NCBI GenBank assembly: GCA_029550525.1
Contig: JAKPHF010000078.1
Coordinates: 372,001-436,000 of the forward strand
DNA: 64,000 bases
Direction of reading: 5' to 3'
From: Planctomycetota bacterium
GTDB taxonomy: Bacteria > Planctomycetota > Phycisphaerae > UBA1845 > PWPN01
A program made the translations under genes and the position numbers. How positions within the stretch are numbered: position 1 is the stretch's first letter; each line of letters opens with the position of its first letter. Positions 1 through 8,377 of this stretch are shown piece after piece. The notes under the pieces are model-generated. The model was not told the origin of the DNA and searched no databases. It worked only from the letters and a program-made list of their open reading frames with translations.

Positions 1-45
1 TTTCGGGCGCTGTTGCAATCCGCGCGCAGCGGTAGATGCGCGGAC

Positions 46-1446
46 TCAAGGCCGTCCTGGCGTGCCGCGTTTTTGATACTTACCCCAGCCGTTACGGCCC
101 ACGAACCGGTAGCCGTCCACCACCAGTTGCCCGCGGCTGAACGTTTTCTCGGCAAAACCGGCCAGCGACCAGCCCTGGAAGGGGTTCCAGTCGGTGTTGG
201 TTTCCATCCGCCGGTAATCGACTTTGACTCTGTGCTCCGGCTCGATAATGGCGATGTCGGCGTCGCTGCCGGGTTGGATGATGCCCTTGCGGGGATAAAG
301 GCCCATGATCTTCGCCGGGTTGGTCGAGAGCTTGGCCACCATCTCCTTGATGCTCATGCGAGCGCCGAGCACGCCGTGCGTGTACACCACCGGCAAGAGC
401 GTCTCGAGCCCCGGCATGCCCATGGGAATCTTTGTCCAGTCGCCCTGCCACATGGCCTTCTGCTCGCGAGTGAACGAGCAGGTGTCCGTGCTGATCACCG
501 ATACCTCGCCGCGCGCGAGCCCCCGCCACAACCGTTCCTGGTCGGCGGGTTTCTTGAGCTGCGGGCACGTGGCATACAGGTGGCCATCCTTGCGACCGAA
601 CAACGAGTCGTCCAGCACGAGATACTGCGCGCAGGTCTCGGCCAGCACATCCACACCCCGCCGCCGGGCCGCGGCCACGATGTCCGTTCCCTGCCCCGTC
701 GACATGTGCACGATATACAGCCTTCCGCCGGTGGCCTCGGCCCAGGTGATCGCCCGCTGAATGGCTTCGGCTTCGACGAAGTTGGGCCGGGTCATGGTGT
801 GCAGCCGGGCCCCATACTTCTTCATGTCGGCCGGGTTGTGGTAACGCTCGATGAGGGCATCGAGCACCCCCGCCGACTCGGCGTGCACAAGTAGCATGCC
901 TCCGTGCTCGCGTGTCACTTCGAGCGCCCGGAAGATGGCCGCGTCGTCCGCCTGCCAACCCTGGCTGGCGTAGATCATGAACTCCTTGACCGTCGGGATG
1001 CCCGAGGCGATCAGGGCGGGAATCTCCGGAATGTGCCGCGCGGGGTTGGTGATACAGACGTGAAACCCGTAGTCCACGCAGGCCTTGCCCTCGGCCTTGG
1101 CATGCCAGCGGTCGACCGCCGAGGCCAGCGACTCGTCTCGATGCGGGATGACGAAGTCCAGCACGGTGGTCACGCCGCCGCGAGCCGCCGCCCGCGTCCC
1201 GCTGTCGTAATCGTCGGACGAGACCGTCCCGCAGAACGGCATCTCGAGGTGCACGTGCACGTCGATGGCCCCGGGCAAGACGTACTTGCCCGCGGCATCC
1301 ACGATGCGTGCCCCGGCCGCCTCGCCCGAACGAGCCAACCCTTTGCCCACGGCGGCAATCCGCTCGCCGGCGATGGCCACATCGGCCTTCACCGTCCGCT
1401 CCGCCGAAACCACCGTCCCACCCGTGATAATCGTGTCGAATTTCAT
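46..1446 (-). CDS. hydA: Dihydropyrimidinase / D-hydantoinase family amidohydrolase
   Basis: This 466-residue cyclic amidohydrolase probably hydrolyses dihydropyrimidines or 5-substituted hydantoins to N-carbamoyl amino acids in the cytoplasm. The metal centre is visible: HVH at residues 64-66, the lysine likely to be carbamylated at 154 (context PTVKEFMIY), histidines at about 188 and 247, and Asp321 in STDTCSF. Length and motif order match dihydropyrimidinase rather than allantoinase or dihydroorotase, although substrate class cannot be read from sequence alone. It stands alone, convergent with the tRNA-Arg downstream of its promoter side, and no other pyrimidine catabolism gene is visible nearby. 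The ATG at 1446 has only a weak ribosome-binding site. Confidence 0.9.
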   Translation of the reverse strand: MKFDTIITGGTVVSAERTVKADVAIAGERIAAVGKGLARSGEAAGARIVDAAGKYVLPGAIDVHVHLEMPFCGTVSSDDYDSGTRAAARGGVTTVLDFVIPHRDESLASAVDRWHAKAEGKACVDYGFHVCITNPARHIPEIPALIASGIPTVKEFMIYASQGWQADDAAIFRALEVTREHGGMLLVHAESAGVLDALIERYHNPADMKKYGARLHTMTRPNFVEAEAIQRAITWAEATGGRLYIVHMSTGQGTDIVAAARRRGVDVLAETCAQYLVLDDSLFGRKDGHLYATCPQLKKPADQERLWRGLARGEVSVISTDTCSFTREQKAMWQGDWTKIPMGMPGLETLLPVVYTHGVLGARMSIKEMVAKLSTNPAKIMGLYPRKGIIQPGSDADIAIIEPEHRVKVDYRRMETNTDWNPFQGWSLAGFAEKTFSRGQLVVDGYRFVGRNGWGKYQKRGTPGRP

Positions 1447-1548
1447 GCCTGTTCTCGATCCGTGCTCGCGTCCGGGAGCCCCTCCCCGCCGCCGGCTCCG
1501 TCATTCAAGTCGGCGCGAACGGCGATTGGGGGGCGTCTGACTGACCTC

Positions 1549-1576
1549 CGAGGCAGGCAAGATGCCCTGCCCCCCG
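1549..1576. repeat. Dispersed palindromic repeat (GGC-GGCAagaTGCC type), copy 1
   Basis: The segment reads GAGGCAGGCAAGATGCC followed by CTGCCCCCC. It forms a stem with an AGA loop and one bulged C. The same unit recurs at 8300, 59794, 63405 and 63479 in this window, always between genes. Confidence 0.65.
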
Positions 1577-1738
1577 TGCTTCCGGGAATTCCGGACGAAT
1601 CGGACGATTATGGGCCTGCCGGGCCCGCCAGGCAAACGATGACGGACATACGTGACCCGCTCCGCCCGGCGGGACAGCTCAACTTGAGCCCCCCGCCGAG
1701 TCGTGCTAGGATAGTCGCAAGGATACTCCCAGATGTGA

Positions 1739-1812
<74 letters not shown>

Positions 1813-1881
1813 TTTGCCAGCCAAAGACTTGGGCTAACTGCCCCAAACCCCGTAGAACAGGCTTGGCGCGCGACGATTCGC

Positions 1882-2502
1882 TCACCCGAGCGCCGGCACG
1901 CACTCCAGCTCCTGTACGGTAGTCTGTTGCGCCGGTACGGCGATTCTCGGCGACCGGATCCGCGGCTTCTTGAACACGAAGACGTTATTAAGTCCCAACT
2001 GGAACTTCTCGCGACGCTCCAACACGAAGCCGGCCCGCTCGAAGATGGGCCCCGTCTGTTCGACGTCGAAGCCGTGGTGCTGCTCGGTGCACACGCCGTC
2101 GAGCAGCCGCAGACGCTGCAGCACCCAGATGATGGGGTCCACCCAAGGGGAGGGCACGGTGAGAACCACCTGACCTCCCGGCTTCAGGAGACGCCGACAT
2201 TCGGCCGCGACCGCGTCCGGGTCGGTCATGTGCTCGAGGACGGCCAGCATGCTGATGCAGTCGAACGAGCCGTCGGCGAACTCCGTCCGGGGGGGGAAAC
2301 TGTCGCGAATGAACTCGATGCCGTCCACCTCGCCGGACGCGATCAGCGGATCGAGTCCGATGACCTCGGCCACGCGCGAGCGAGCCTGGCGAACGAGGTA
2401 ACCATCGAAGCAGCCCACGTCCAGCAGTCGGCCACCCGGGCGGATGTGGGCCAATGCTTTGCCGGCCCGCCAGTTTCTCAACACGTCATCCAGCTTGCGC
2501 AT
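1882..2502 (-). CDS. Class I SAM-dependent methyltransferase
   Basis: This is a 206-residue Rossmann-fold methyltransferase of the Methyltransf_11 type. Motif I is LLDVGCFDGY at residues 26-35, followed by the acidic motif II region and the post-I segment FDCISMLAVLEHMTDPD. A proline-rich motif, LKPGGQVVLTVPSPW, follows. It lies one base downstream of the membrane GT2 gene, and that gene overlaps the next one, so the three form a tight operon. The context suggests methylation of a sugar, lipid-linked glycan or polyprenyl intermediate in envelope polysaccharide assembly. The substrate is not determinable here. Confidence 0.85.
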   Translation of the reverse strand: MRKLDDVLRNWRAGKALAHIRPGGRLLDVGCFDGYLVRQARSRVAEVIGLDPLIASGEVDGIEFIRDSFPPRTEFADGSFDCISMLAVLEHMTDPDAVAAECRRLLKPGGQVVLTVPSPWVDPIIWVLQRLRLLDGVCTEQHHGFDVEQTGPIFERAGFVLERREKFQLGLNNVFVFKKPRIRSPRIAVPAQQTTVQELECVPALG

Positions 2503-2503
2503 G

Positions 2504-3796
2504 TTACCCTCGCCGGCCGCACAGGCCGAGCATGCTGTAGAAGAAGGACATCAACACCGTTTGCATGCCGAGCGTGATCAGCGTGATTCCGGCCGCCAGC
2601 GGTCGCAACGTTCGAGACGTATCCAGCGGTCCGAACGAGCCGTTCGCCCAGATCAGCGTCACCGCGACGATGATGGCCAGGCCGCACGCGGCCATCGCCG
2701 CACCGGCCAACAAGCCGCGTTCGAGATTGATCACCCGGAAGCCGAATTCGAGCGCGCGCGAAGGTCGAGCTATGCCCTCGAGCACGGCGTAGATCCGGGC
2801 TGCATACCCCATGGTGATCGCCTGGTAACCCAGCGTGACGCCCAGAGCCCCGATGAGCATGGTGTGCACATCGAGCACCGCCGGCCCCACGGCGATCGGC
2901 CCGCGCATGAGCAGAAGGAAGATCAACCCGCCGAGCAGGGCCATTACGGCACCGGGCAGCATCAGCAGCCAGTTGGGGGCCAGGAGCATCATGAACCGCA
3001 GGTGTCGCCAGCCGTCGCGGAAGCTCCGCAGGTGCGGTGGCCGGGACCGGCCGGCCGGCTTGAGCGTGGTGGGCACCTCGCTGATGCGCATTCCCTGCAT
3101 CACTGCCTTGATGACCATCTCGCTGGCGAACTCCATGCCGGGCGTCTTGAGGTCCAAGGCCACGAACGCTCGCCGGCTCAGCCCGCGCAGTCCGCAGTGT
3201 GCGTCACCAATGCCCGAACGGAAGAACAGGTTGAGGATCCCGGTCAGCACCGGGTTGCCGATGTACTTGTGATGCCAGGGCATGGCTCCCTTGCCGATGC
3301 CGCCCCGGAACCGATTGCCCATGACCAGGTCGTCGCCGGCCCGCAGCCGCTCGATGAACGGCATGAAGTTTTCGAAGTCGTACGAATCGTCGGCATCGCC
3401 CATGATCAGGTACTTGCCGCGAGCGCTGCCGAAGCCGCCCCGAAGCGCGGCCCCGTAGCCCTTTTCGGCCACGTGCACGACGCGGGCACCCGCCCGCCGA
3501 GCGATCTCGACCGACCCGTCCGTCGAGCCGTTATCGGCGACGATGACTTCGCCCCGGATGTTGTTCTTCTCCAGGCAACGGCGGGCCTTGTTGATGCAGA
3601 CCTCCAGCGTCTCAGCCTCGTTCAGGCACGGCATGATCACCGACACCTCGATCGCCGTTTCCGCCGCCGATGCGTGCGTGACCTCCGGCCCCACTCGATC
3701 GAGTTGAGCCTGAGCGGCGCTGCTCAGCACATCCGCGGAATCTTGGGAAACCACCGGCGAACGTCGCCGGGGAGCCAGCACGGGGGACTCAATCAT
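2504..3796 (-). CDS. Membrane-anchored family 2 glycosyltransferase
   Basis: A 430-residue protein with an N-terminal GT-A domain (about residues 50-270) followed by about four hydrophobic segments. The GT2 nucleotide-binding start VSVIMPCLNEAET, the ADNGSTDGS motif and the metal-binding GDADDSYDF motif are all present, as is the acceptor-side GLRGLSRRAF segment. The layout resembles polyprenyl-phosphate mannosyl- or glucosyltransferases that load a sugar on a lipid carrier at the inner membrane. Its start overlaps the stop of the upstream gene by four bases (ATGA), which implies translational coupling. The donor sugar is unknown. Confidence 0.88.
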   Translation of the reverse strand: MIESPVLAPRRRSPVVSQDSADVLSSAAQAQLDRVGPEVTHASAAETAIEVSVIMPCLNEAETLEVCINKARRCLEKNNIRGEVIVADNGSTDGSVEIARRAGARVVHVAEKGYGAALRGGFGSARGKYLIMGDADDSYDFENFMPFIERLRAGDDLVMGNRFRGGIGKGAMPWHHKYIGNPVLTGILNLFFRSGIGDAHCGLRGLSRRAFVALDLKTPGMEFASEMVIKAVMQGMRISEVPTTLKPAGRSRPPHLRSFRDGWRHLRFMMLLAPNWLLMLPGAVMALLGGLIFLLLMRGPIAVGPAVLDVHTMLIGALGVTLGYQAITMGYAARIYAVLEGIARPSRALEFGFRVINLERGLLAGAAMAACGLAIIVAVTLIWANGSFGPLDTSRTLRPLAAGITLITLGMQTVLMSFFYSMLGLCGRRG

Positions 3797-5388
3797 GGAT
3801 GACTCCTCTGGCTGCAGGCGAATTCGGGACGTGATCCCGGACGCACCGACTGTTCAATCAAAACCCCCAAGTCCCGCGTCTCAAACCGGCTCTCGACGAC
3901 CCGAGATTCGATTTGGCCAGGGACTTTCACCAACAACGGCACGTGCGTGATCGGGACCGCGCTGTGTCCACTCGTCCGTTCGGGATCGTGACGCCAGCTG
4001 TGATCCGATGTGAACACGACCAATGAGTCTGTGAACTTGTCGGTCAGACGAAGCGCCTCCATGAACTCACCGGCCAAGCGGTCCATGGCCTGAAGGTTCG
4101 CCTCGTAGCCGATCAGACTGCCGTCGTGCCAGACGGTGCGTTCGACGGGCCGGAAGGTCAGGTCCGGTTCGAGCACGGCCGGCATGTGTGGCAGAAACAG
4201 GTGAGCGACCAGGAACGTCTGCGGCGGTCCCTCGGAAATGATCCGGTGCACGTCGGCCCGGACGTTCGCGAGGGTGTCGCACGTCGCCTTATGCAGGTAT
4301 GCCCGCTCCCAGGTTTTGTACCAACGATGCGTCCACGGATCGGGTGCGTAGTGAAACCCGCGGAGCAAGTGCACGCCCATCTGGCCGAGCACGCCGGATG
4401 GACACGGATAATTGGAGTACGACCGGCACACATCGACCTGTGCGCCCAGCCAGAGCCGATAGGGCAGCCCGGCTCCGAGCATCACGCCGCGGTACCCCAA
4501 CGGCTCGAGCCGGGCGAAAATGCTCTGATAGTCGTGTGTCGGAACGAACTCGCCGCCGCGCATGAATCCCAGCCGGCCGTGATCGACCGCGGCCACATCG
4601 TTCGTTTGAAACAAGATGCCCGGCAGCGATCGCTCGGTATCGCCGGCGGGCGAGTGAGCGTCGATATACATGGTCGCGGTGCGTGCGAACGCAACCAGGT
4701 GGGGAAAGCGGTTCAACACCTGTCCGTGGGCGAACGTGCGTTCGTACGACCACTCGTCGAAGATAAACACATAGACGCCGCCCGACCGAGTCGCGTCGGA
4801 CACCGGCTGCAACATCTGCGCCGGGACGTGCCCGGGCAGCGGCTCCATCCGCTCCGGATAACCCGGCACGAACAGAAGTCCCATAAAGGTCACCGGAACC
4901 GCCGGACCGATTATTTGGCACAGTTGCCGGCAGCGTGTCACGCACTTGCTGCCCGGACGCGACACTGCCCAGATGCCAACACTCGATGCCGCCAGCCACA
5001 AGAGCCCCATCTGCCACCGCGAAGGAGCCCACGCCAACGGCTCCAGTTTCCGGACAACGAAGGCCAGGTTAAACAGCAGACCGGTCCCCAGCAGGAGTAC
5101 GAATGCATGATTCGACAGGGCAATCAACCACCCGCGCCGGGTGTATCGCGCTACCTCGCCGGCCAGGCCCAGCATGATTCCCAGGCCCAGGACCAAAACG
5201 ATCAGGACCAGAGTGTTCTGGCGATTCCAGAAATAGCAGTATCGCGTGTAGTCGCGCGAGAGGTTCGCCAAGTACGGCCCGAACAGCAGGAAGCTGACCA
5301 CGACGGCAGCCGTGAATCGCGCGGCCCGGCCGGGACGAGGTGTGCCGACACCCCGTTGACAGCAAATTGGTGACGATGCGCAGATCAT
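3793..5388 (-). CDS. Membrane protein with alkaline-phosphatase/sulfatase-fold domain
   Basis: A 531-residue protein with four or five N-terminal membrane spans (about residues 25-195) and an extracytoplasmic alkaline-phosphatase-superfamily domain. The domain begins at VYVFIFDEWSYERT and includes a late metal-site motif, VVFTSDHSWRHDP, and a HVPLLVKVPGQ segment. The design resembles LtaS-like or phosphoethanolamine/phosphoglycerol transferases rather than soluble sulfatases, and no Cys/Ser-x-Pro-x-Arg sulfatase modification motif is evident. Given its coupling to a lipid-sugar GT2 and a methyltransferase, I infer a role in decorating an exported glycan. Which group it moves or hydrolyses is not visible. 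Confidence 0.7.
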   Translation of the reverse strand: MICASSPICCQRGVGTPRPGRAARFTAAVVVSFLLFGPYLANLSRDYTRYCYFWNRQNTLVLIVLVLGLGIMLGLAGEVARYTRRGWLIALSNHAFVLLLGTGLLFNLAFVVRKLEPLAWAPSRWQMGLLWLAASSVGIWAVSRPGSKCVTRCRQLCQIIGPAVPVTFMGLLFVPGYPERMEPLPGHVPAQMLQPVSDATRSGGVYVFIFDEWSYERTFAHGQVLNRFPHLVAFARTATMYIDAHSPAGDTERSLPGILFQTNDVAAVDHGRLGFMRGGEFVPTHDYQSIFARLEPLGYRGVMLGAGLPYRLWLGAQVDVCRSYSNYPCPSGVLGQMGVHLLRGFHYAPDPWTHRWYKTWERAYLHKATCDTLANVRADVHRIISEGPPQTFLVAHLFLPHMPAVLEPDLTFRPVERTVWHDGSLIGYEANLQAMDRLAGEFMEALRLTDKFTDSLVVFTSDHSWRHDPERTSGHSAVPITHVPLLVKVPGQIESRVVESRFETRDLGVLIEQSVRPGSRPEFACSQRSHP

Positions 5389-5418
5389 GGTCAGGGGCGG
5401 AAGGCCATCACGACGGCC

Positions 5419-6258
5419 TCATCCTCCCGTTCGGCGATTGGGAACAATCTGGACGGGGACCGTACCCGCCGGCACCCGCGATTCATGAATGTAGCGCCAG
5501 GGGCTGGGCTGCGTGCTGGCCGCCGGCGTGTCACGGGCGATGAGTTCCATGAAGCAGCGTCGCACTTCACGCTCGAACCGACGCGCCGCCAGATAATTCA
5601 CGTCCACGTGCGAGCGGTCGTACTTGGAGCGATCGCGACGCGGAGGCTCGAAATCCAACGGACCGGCTTCGGACTGCACGTATGCAAGGTGATTTCCTGT
5701 TTTGACGTCCAGGATGACGCCCCCCAGTGCGGCGTTGTCAACATCGGAGCACATCCGGGGGCCGTATATGAGGCACAGATCCACTTTCAAACGGGCAACC
5801 GCCTCGAGCACATCGTCGAGACCGCAGTCGGGCGAGATTACGTTCGAACGGCCCAGCACGTGAACCGATCGCGATTCCGGGATCCGCTTCAGCAGCCCGT
5901 TCCAATACGCCGCTTCTTCCTCCCGGATGTTGGCGATTTCCCAACCGCGATCTGCCACGAACAAAGGATCGTCGTAGACGAACAGTGGCGAGGGCTTTTC
6001 CAACTTGACCACGGCCAAAGCGGCCGGAAACCGGCCCTGAGAACCGTCGGGTTCGAGAATGACGAAGCCGTTGGCGCTTGTCTCCACCGCCTCGACCAGC
6101 CCCAGATCGGCCGAAGCCAGTGTCGGACCCGCATACGCCGCGGGCGGCGGGTCCGGCTGGTGGCAGCCGGTCAGCGCGACAAGCCCGATAACAACGGCCT
6201 GGCCGACCCCGAAACACCGTTTCGGCGTACGCACGACATCCTTCAGTGCATGGTGCAT
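5419..6258 (-). CDS. Predicted lipoprotein of unknown function
   Basis: I do not recognise the family. The start at 6258 is preferred because GGAGAG lies seven bases upstream; another ATG at 6273 has poor spacing. The 279-residue product has a basic N-terminus, a hydrophobic stretch and a lipobox ending VALTGC, so it should be lipid-anchored. The mature part has no obvious repeats. It contains a segment around RIPESRSVHVLGRSN and one around VDLCLIYGPRMCSD, and may adopt an alpha/beta fold. It is first in the four-gene minus-strand envelope operon and diverges from the polyprenyl sugar transferase at 6483, so it may help assemble or export the same polysaccharide. Confidence 0.6.
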   Translation of the reverse strand: MHHALKDVVRTPKRCFGVGQAVVIGLVALTGCHQPDPPPAAYAGPTLASADLGLVEAVETSANGFVILEPDGSQGRFPAALAVVKLEKPSPLFVYDDPLFVADRGWEIANIREEEAAYWNGLLKRIPESRSVHVLGRSNVISPDCGLDDVLEAVARLKVDLCLIYGPRMCSDVDNAALGGVILDVKTGNHLAYVQSEAGPLDFEPPRRDRSKYDRSHVDVNYLAARRFEREVRRCFMELIARDTPAASTQPSPWRYIHESRVPAGTVPVQIVPNRRTGG

Positions 6259-6482
6259 AAGACCGCTCTCCATAGCTTCCAAGCCGCTGTTGGCTGTATC
6301 GGTTACCGCAGAACGCCGTTTCACATATATCCGGACGGGATTTCGGTCCGCCCAGGCGAAACGTCTTGCGGGCATTGCGTCGCGCCGAGGATCTGTGGGA
6401 AATGCCGAACCGGTGGGCGTGCTAACTCACCATGCGCACCGGACGTACCGATACAAAACTGGCCGTGAGGAGTCCATCGACC

Positions 6483-7991
6483 ATGGCATTCGACCTCACA
6501 TCCGCGAACACCGCCGTCTACCCACTCCCGCCGGCCGCACCGGCGCGGCGCGCGGCGCCGTTCCCGCGCCTGTTGACGGTAGACGATGATCGCGGTTCAT
6601 CGCGGGGGAACTGGCTCGGAACGCTGGGCAACTCGCTGCTCGAAACGCCCTGGCTGGCCTGGAGCGCGTTCGATGCGGCCATCATGTCCGCTGGTGTGGC
6701 CGTCGCTTATCGGAACCTGGTCTGGACACCCGAGGGAGCGTGGATTGTCGTCCCGCTCTGGCAGACCTGTCTCGTGCAGTGCCTGACTCTCGTCCTATCG
6801 GGGCTGGTGTTCGGGCTGTACGAACAACAGACGCTGCTGCGACGTTCGCGCATCCTGGCCCGGTCGGTCCTCAGCACCGCCGTCTGCATCACGCTTTCTT
6901 ACGTGGTGATCTCGCTGTTCCTGTACTCGGTGCAGAGCCGCCAGGTGCTCTTCTTGGCCGCGGCCTTCTATCTGCTGATCGCCCCCGCATGCCGGCTGGC
7001 GGTCTGCCGATGCATCAGCGGGTACAGCCGCAAGTTCATTATTGTGGGCACCGATCGCAAGTCACGGCTGTCGGTCATGACCGAAGGCGACGGACTGTCC
7101 CGCCGGTATCAGCTTGTGGGCTACGTCACGCTGGAGCCGATCGAGGTCGGTCATCACCTGGGCGGACATCCGGTCCTCGGCACCATCGATGACATCGAAC
7201 AGCTCTGCATCGACCACGAGGTGAACGAAGTGGTCGTCGGCCCCGGGCCGGCCAAGAATCCCCGCGTGCTCGATCGTGTGCTGGGCTGTCTAAGGCTTGG
7301 CTGCCGCGTGACCAACCTCTCGACGTTCTACGAGCAGGTGCTCAGCGAGATTCCCGTCGATCATCTCGAGCCGCACTGGTTCCTGTTCGCGGACCTGAAG
7401 CACTACCGCGAATCGCAGTTGATCATGAAACGGGCGGTGGACATCGTCGGTGCCACGCTGGGGTTGCTCCTGACGCTGCCCTTCTGGCCGCTCATCGCCC
7501 TGGCCATCAAGTTGAACTCGCCCGGCCCGGTCTTCTACAGCCAGCAACGGGTGGGTCTCAACGGGCGGCCCTTCTGGCTGCACAAGTTCCGCACCATGAA
7601 CGTGGGGGCCGAGCGCAACGGCCATCAGTGGGCCGCCGCCGACGATCCTCGCGTGACCACCGTCGGCTGGTATCTGCGGCGCAGCCGGCTCGACGAACTC
7701 CCGCAACTGTGGAACATCCTGCGAGGCCAGATGTCCATCGTCGGCCCCCGCCCCGAACGGCCGGAGTTCGTGGTCGAGCTGGCCCCCAAGATTCGCTTCT
7801 ACAACGAACGCCACCTCGTCAAGCCGGGATTGACCGGTTGGGCCCAGATCAACTACCGTTACGGAGCCAGCGTTGAGGACGCCAAGCGCAAACTCCAGCT
7901 CGACTTGTGGTACATCAAGCACATGTCCATCGAACTGGACTTCACCATCTGCCTCCGCACACTCGGCACCGTCTTCCTCGGCTCGCGCTGA
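6483..7991 (+). CDS. Exopolysaccharide polyprenyl glycosylphosphotransferase (WcaJ/WbaP type)
   Basis: The enzyme transfers a sugar-1-phosphate from a nucleotide sugar to undecaprenyl phosphate, the priming step of exopolysaccharide synthesis. The product (502 residues from the ATG at 6483, GAGGAG ten bases upstream) has four N-terminal membrane spans, a Rossmann-like middle (IIVGTDRKSR, EVVVGPGPAKN) and the diagnostic C-terminal bacterial sugar transferase domain. That domain begins KRAVDIVGATLG and contains HKFRTM, RRSRLDELPQLWN and SIVGPRPERPEF. It diverges from the minus-strand lipoprotein/sulfatase-fold/GT2/methyltransferase operon, and together they suggest one envelope glycan locus. 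Confidence 0.93.
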   Translation: MAFDLTSANTAVYPLPPAAPARRAAPFPRLLTVDDDRGSSRGNWLGTLGNSLLETPWLAWSAFDAAIMSAGVAVAYRNLVWTPEGAWIVVPLWQTCLVQCLTLVLSGLVFGLYEQQTLLRRSRILARSVLSTAVCITLSYVVISLFLYSVQSRQVLFLAAAFYLLIAPACRLAVCRCISGYSRKFIIVGTDRKSRLSVMTEGDGLSRRYQLVGYVTLEPIEVGHHLGGHPVLGTIDDIEQLCIDHEVNEVVVGPGPAKNPRVLDRVLGCLRLGCRVTNLSTFYEQVLSEIPVDHLEPHWFLFADLKHYRESQLIMKRAVDIVGATLGLLLTLPFWPLIALAIKLNSPGPVFYSQQRVGLNGRPFWLHKFRTMNVGAERNGHQWAAADDPRVTTVGWYLRRSRLDELPQLWNILRGQMSIVGPRPERPEFVVELAPKIRFYNERHLVKPGLTGWAQINYRYGASVEDAKRKLQLDLWYIKHMSIELDFTICLRTLGTVFLGSR

Positions 7992-8050
7992 GCGGCCAAC
8001 TCGCTCATTCAGAGAGCCTGTCCAAGGCTTTTTGTGCTTCGGCAAGCACG

Positions 8051-8325
8051 AGGCTATTCGCCCCGAATGGGGCGTTGGTCAATAGCCGGTGGCGCAAGCC
8101 ACCGGGAACGGGTTACACTCAAAGAAACTCCTCCCTCCTGATGCCGGCGAAAGCCGGCATCAGGAGGGAGGGAGAAAGAGATTGGGGTCGGGCTATAGGT
8201 CCGTAGGCTCACACCTACGGCTACTGACCGCCGCCCCTCCGGGGCGAGCAGAGTCTGTACGCCCAGAGTGTTCGCACTAAATAGTGACACTCACAGTCTG
8301 AGGCGGGCAAGATGCCCGCCCCCCC
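8051..8325. repeat. Intergenic array of short tetraloop hairpins (array A)
   Basis: The 386-base gap between the sugar transferase and cstA holds no gene but contains a string of perfect hairpins. These are CGCCCC/GGGGCG (8059-8074), CCGGTGGC-gcaa-GCCACCGG (8086-8105), CCGTAGG/CCTACGG (8201-8220), CGCCCC-tcc-GGGGCG (8232-8246) and GGCGGGCA-aga-TGCCCGCC (8302-8320). The CAATAGCC phrase next to the second hairpin also appears, inverted as GGCTATTGAC or GGCTATTAAC, in arrays B (31.5 kb) and C (37.3 kb). This marks a dispersed repeat family. Confidence 0.75.
8130..8171. repeat. Perfect 19-bp hairpin with GAAA tetraloop
   Basis: A perfect stem runs from 8130-8148 to 8153-8171 around a GAAA loop (core GATGCCGGC-gaaa-GCCGGCATC). 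It resembles widespread dispersed repeats whose translations read MPAKAGI. There is no T tract on the plus strand; on the minus strand it is followed by TTTCTTT. Confidence 0.8.
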
Positions 8326-8377
8326 GGGACGGCAACCGGAGACGCGCCTGGCGAAGCAAGTCCAGTGCACCGACGGC

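Noticed and set aside
3793..5388. Type I sulfatase
   Set aside because: No Cys/Ser-x-Pro-x-Arg formylglycine motif is seen and the domain is fused to membrane spans, so a phospho-transferase-like role is more likely.
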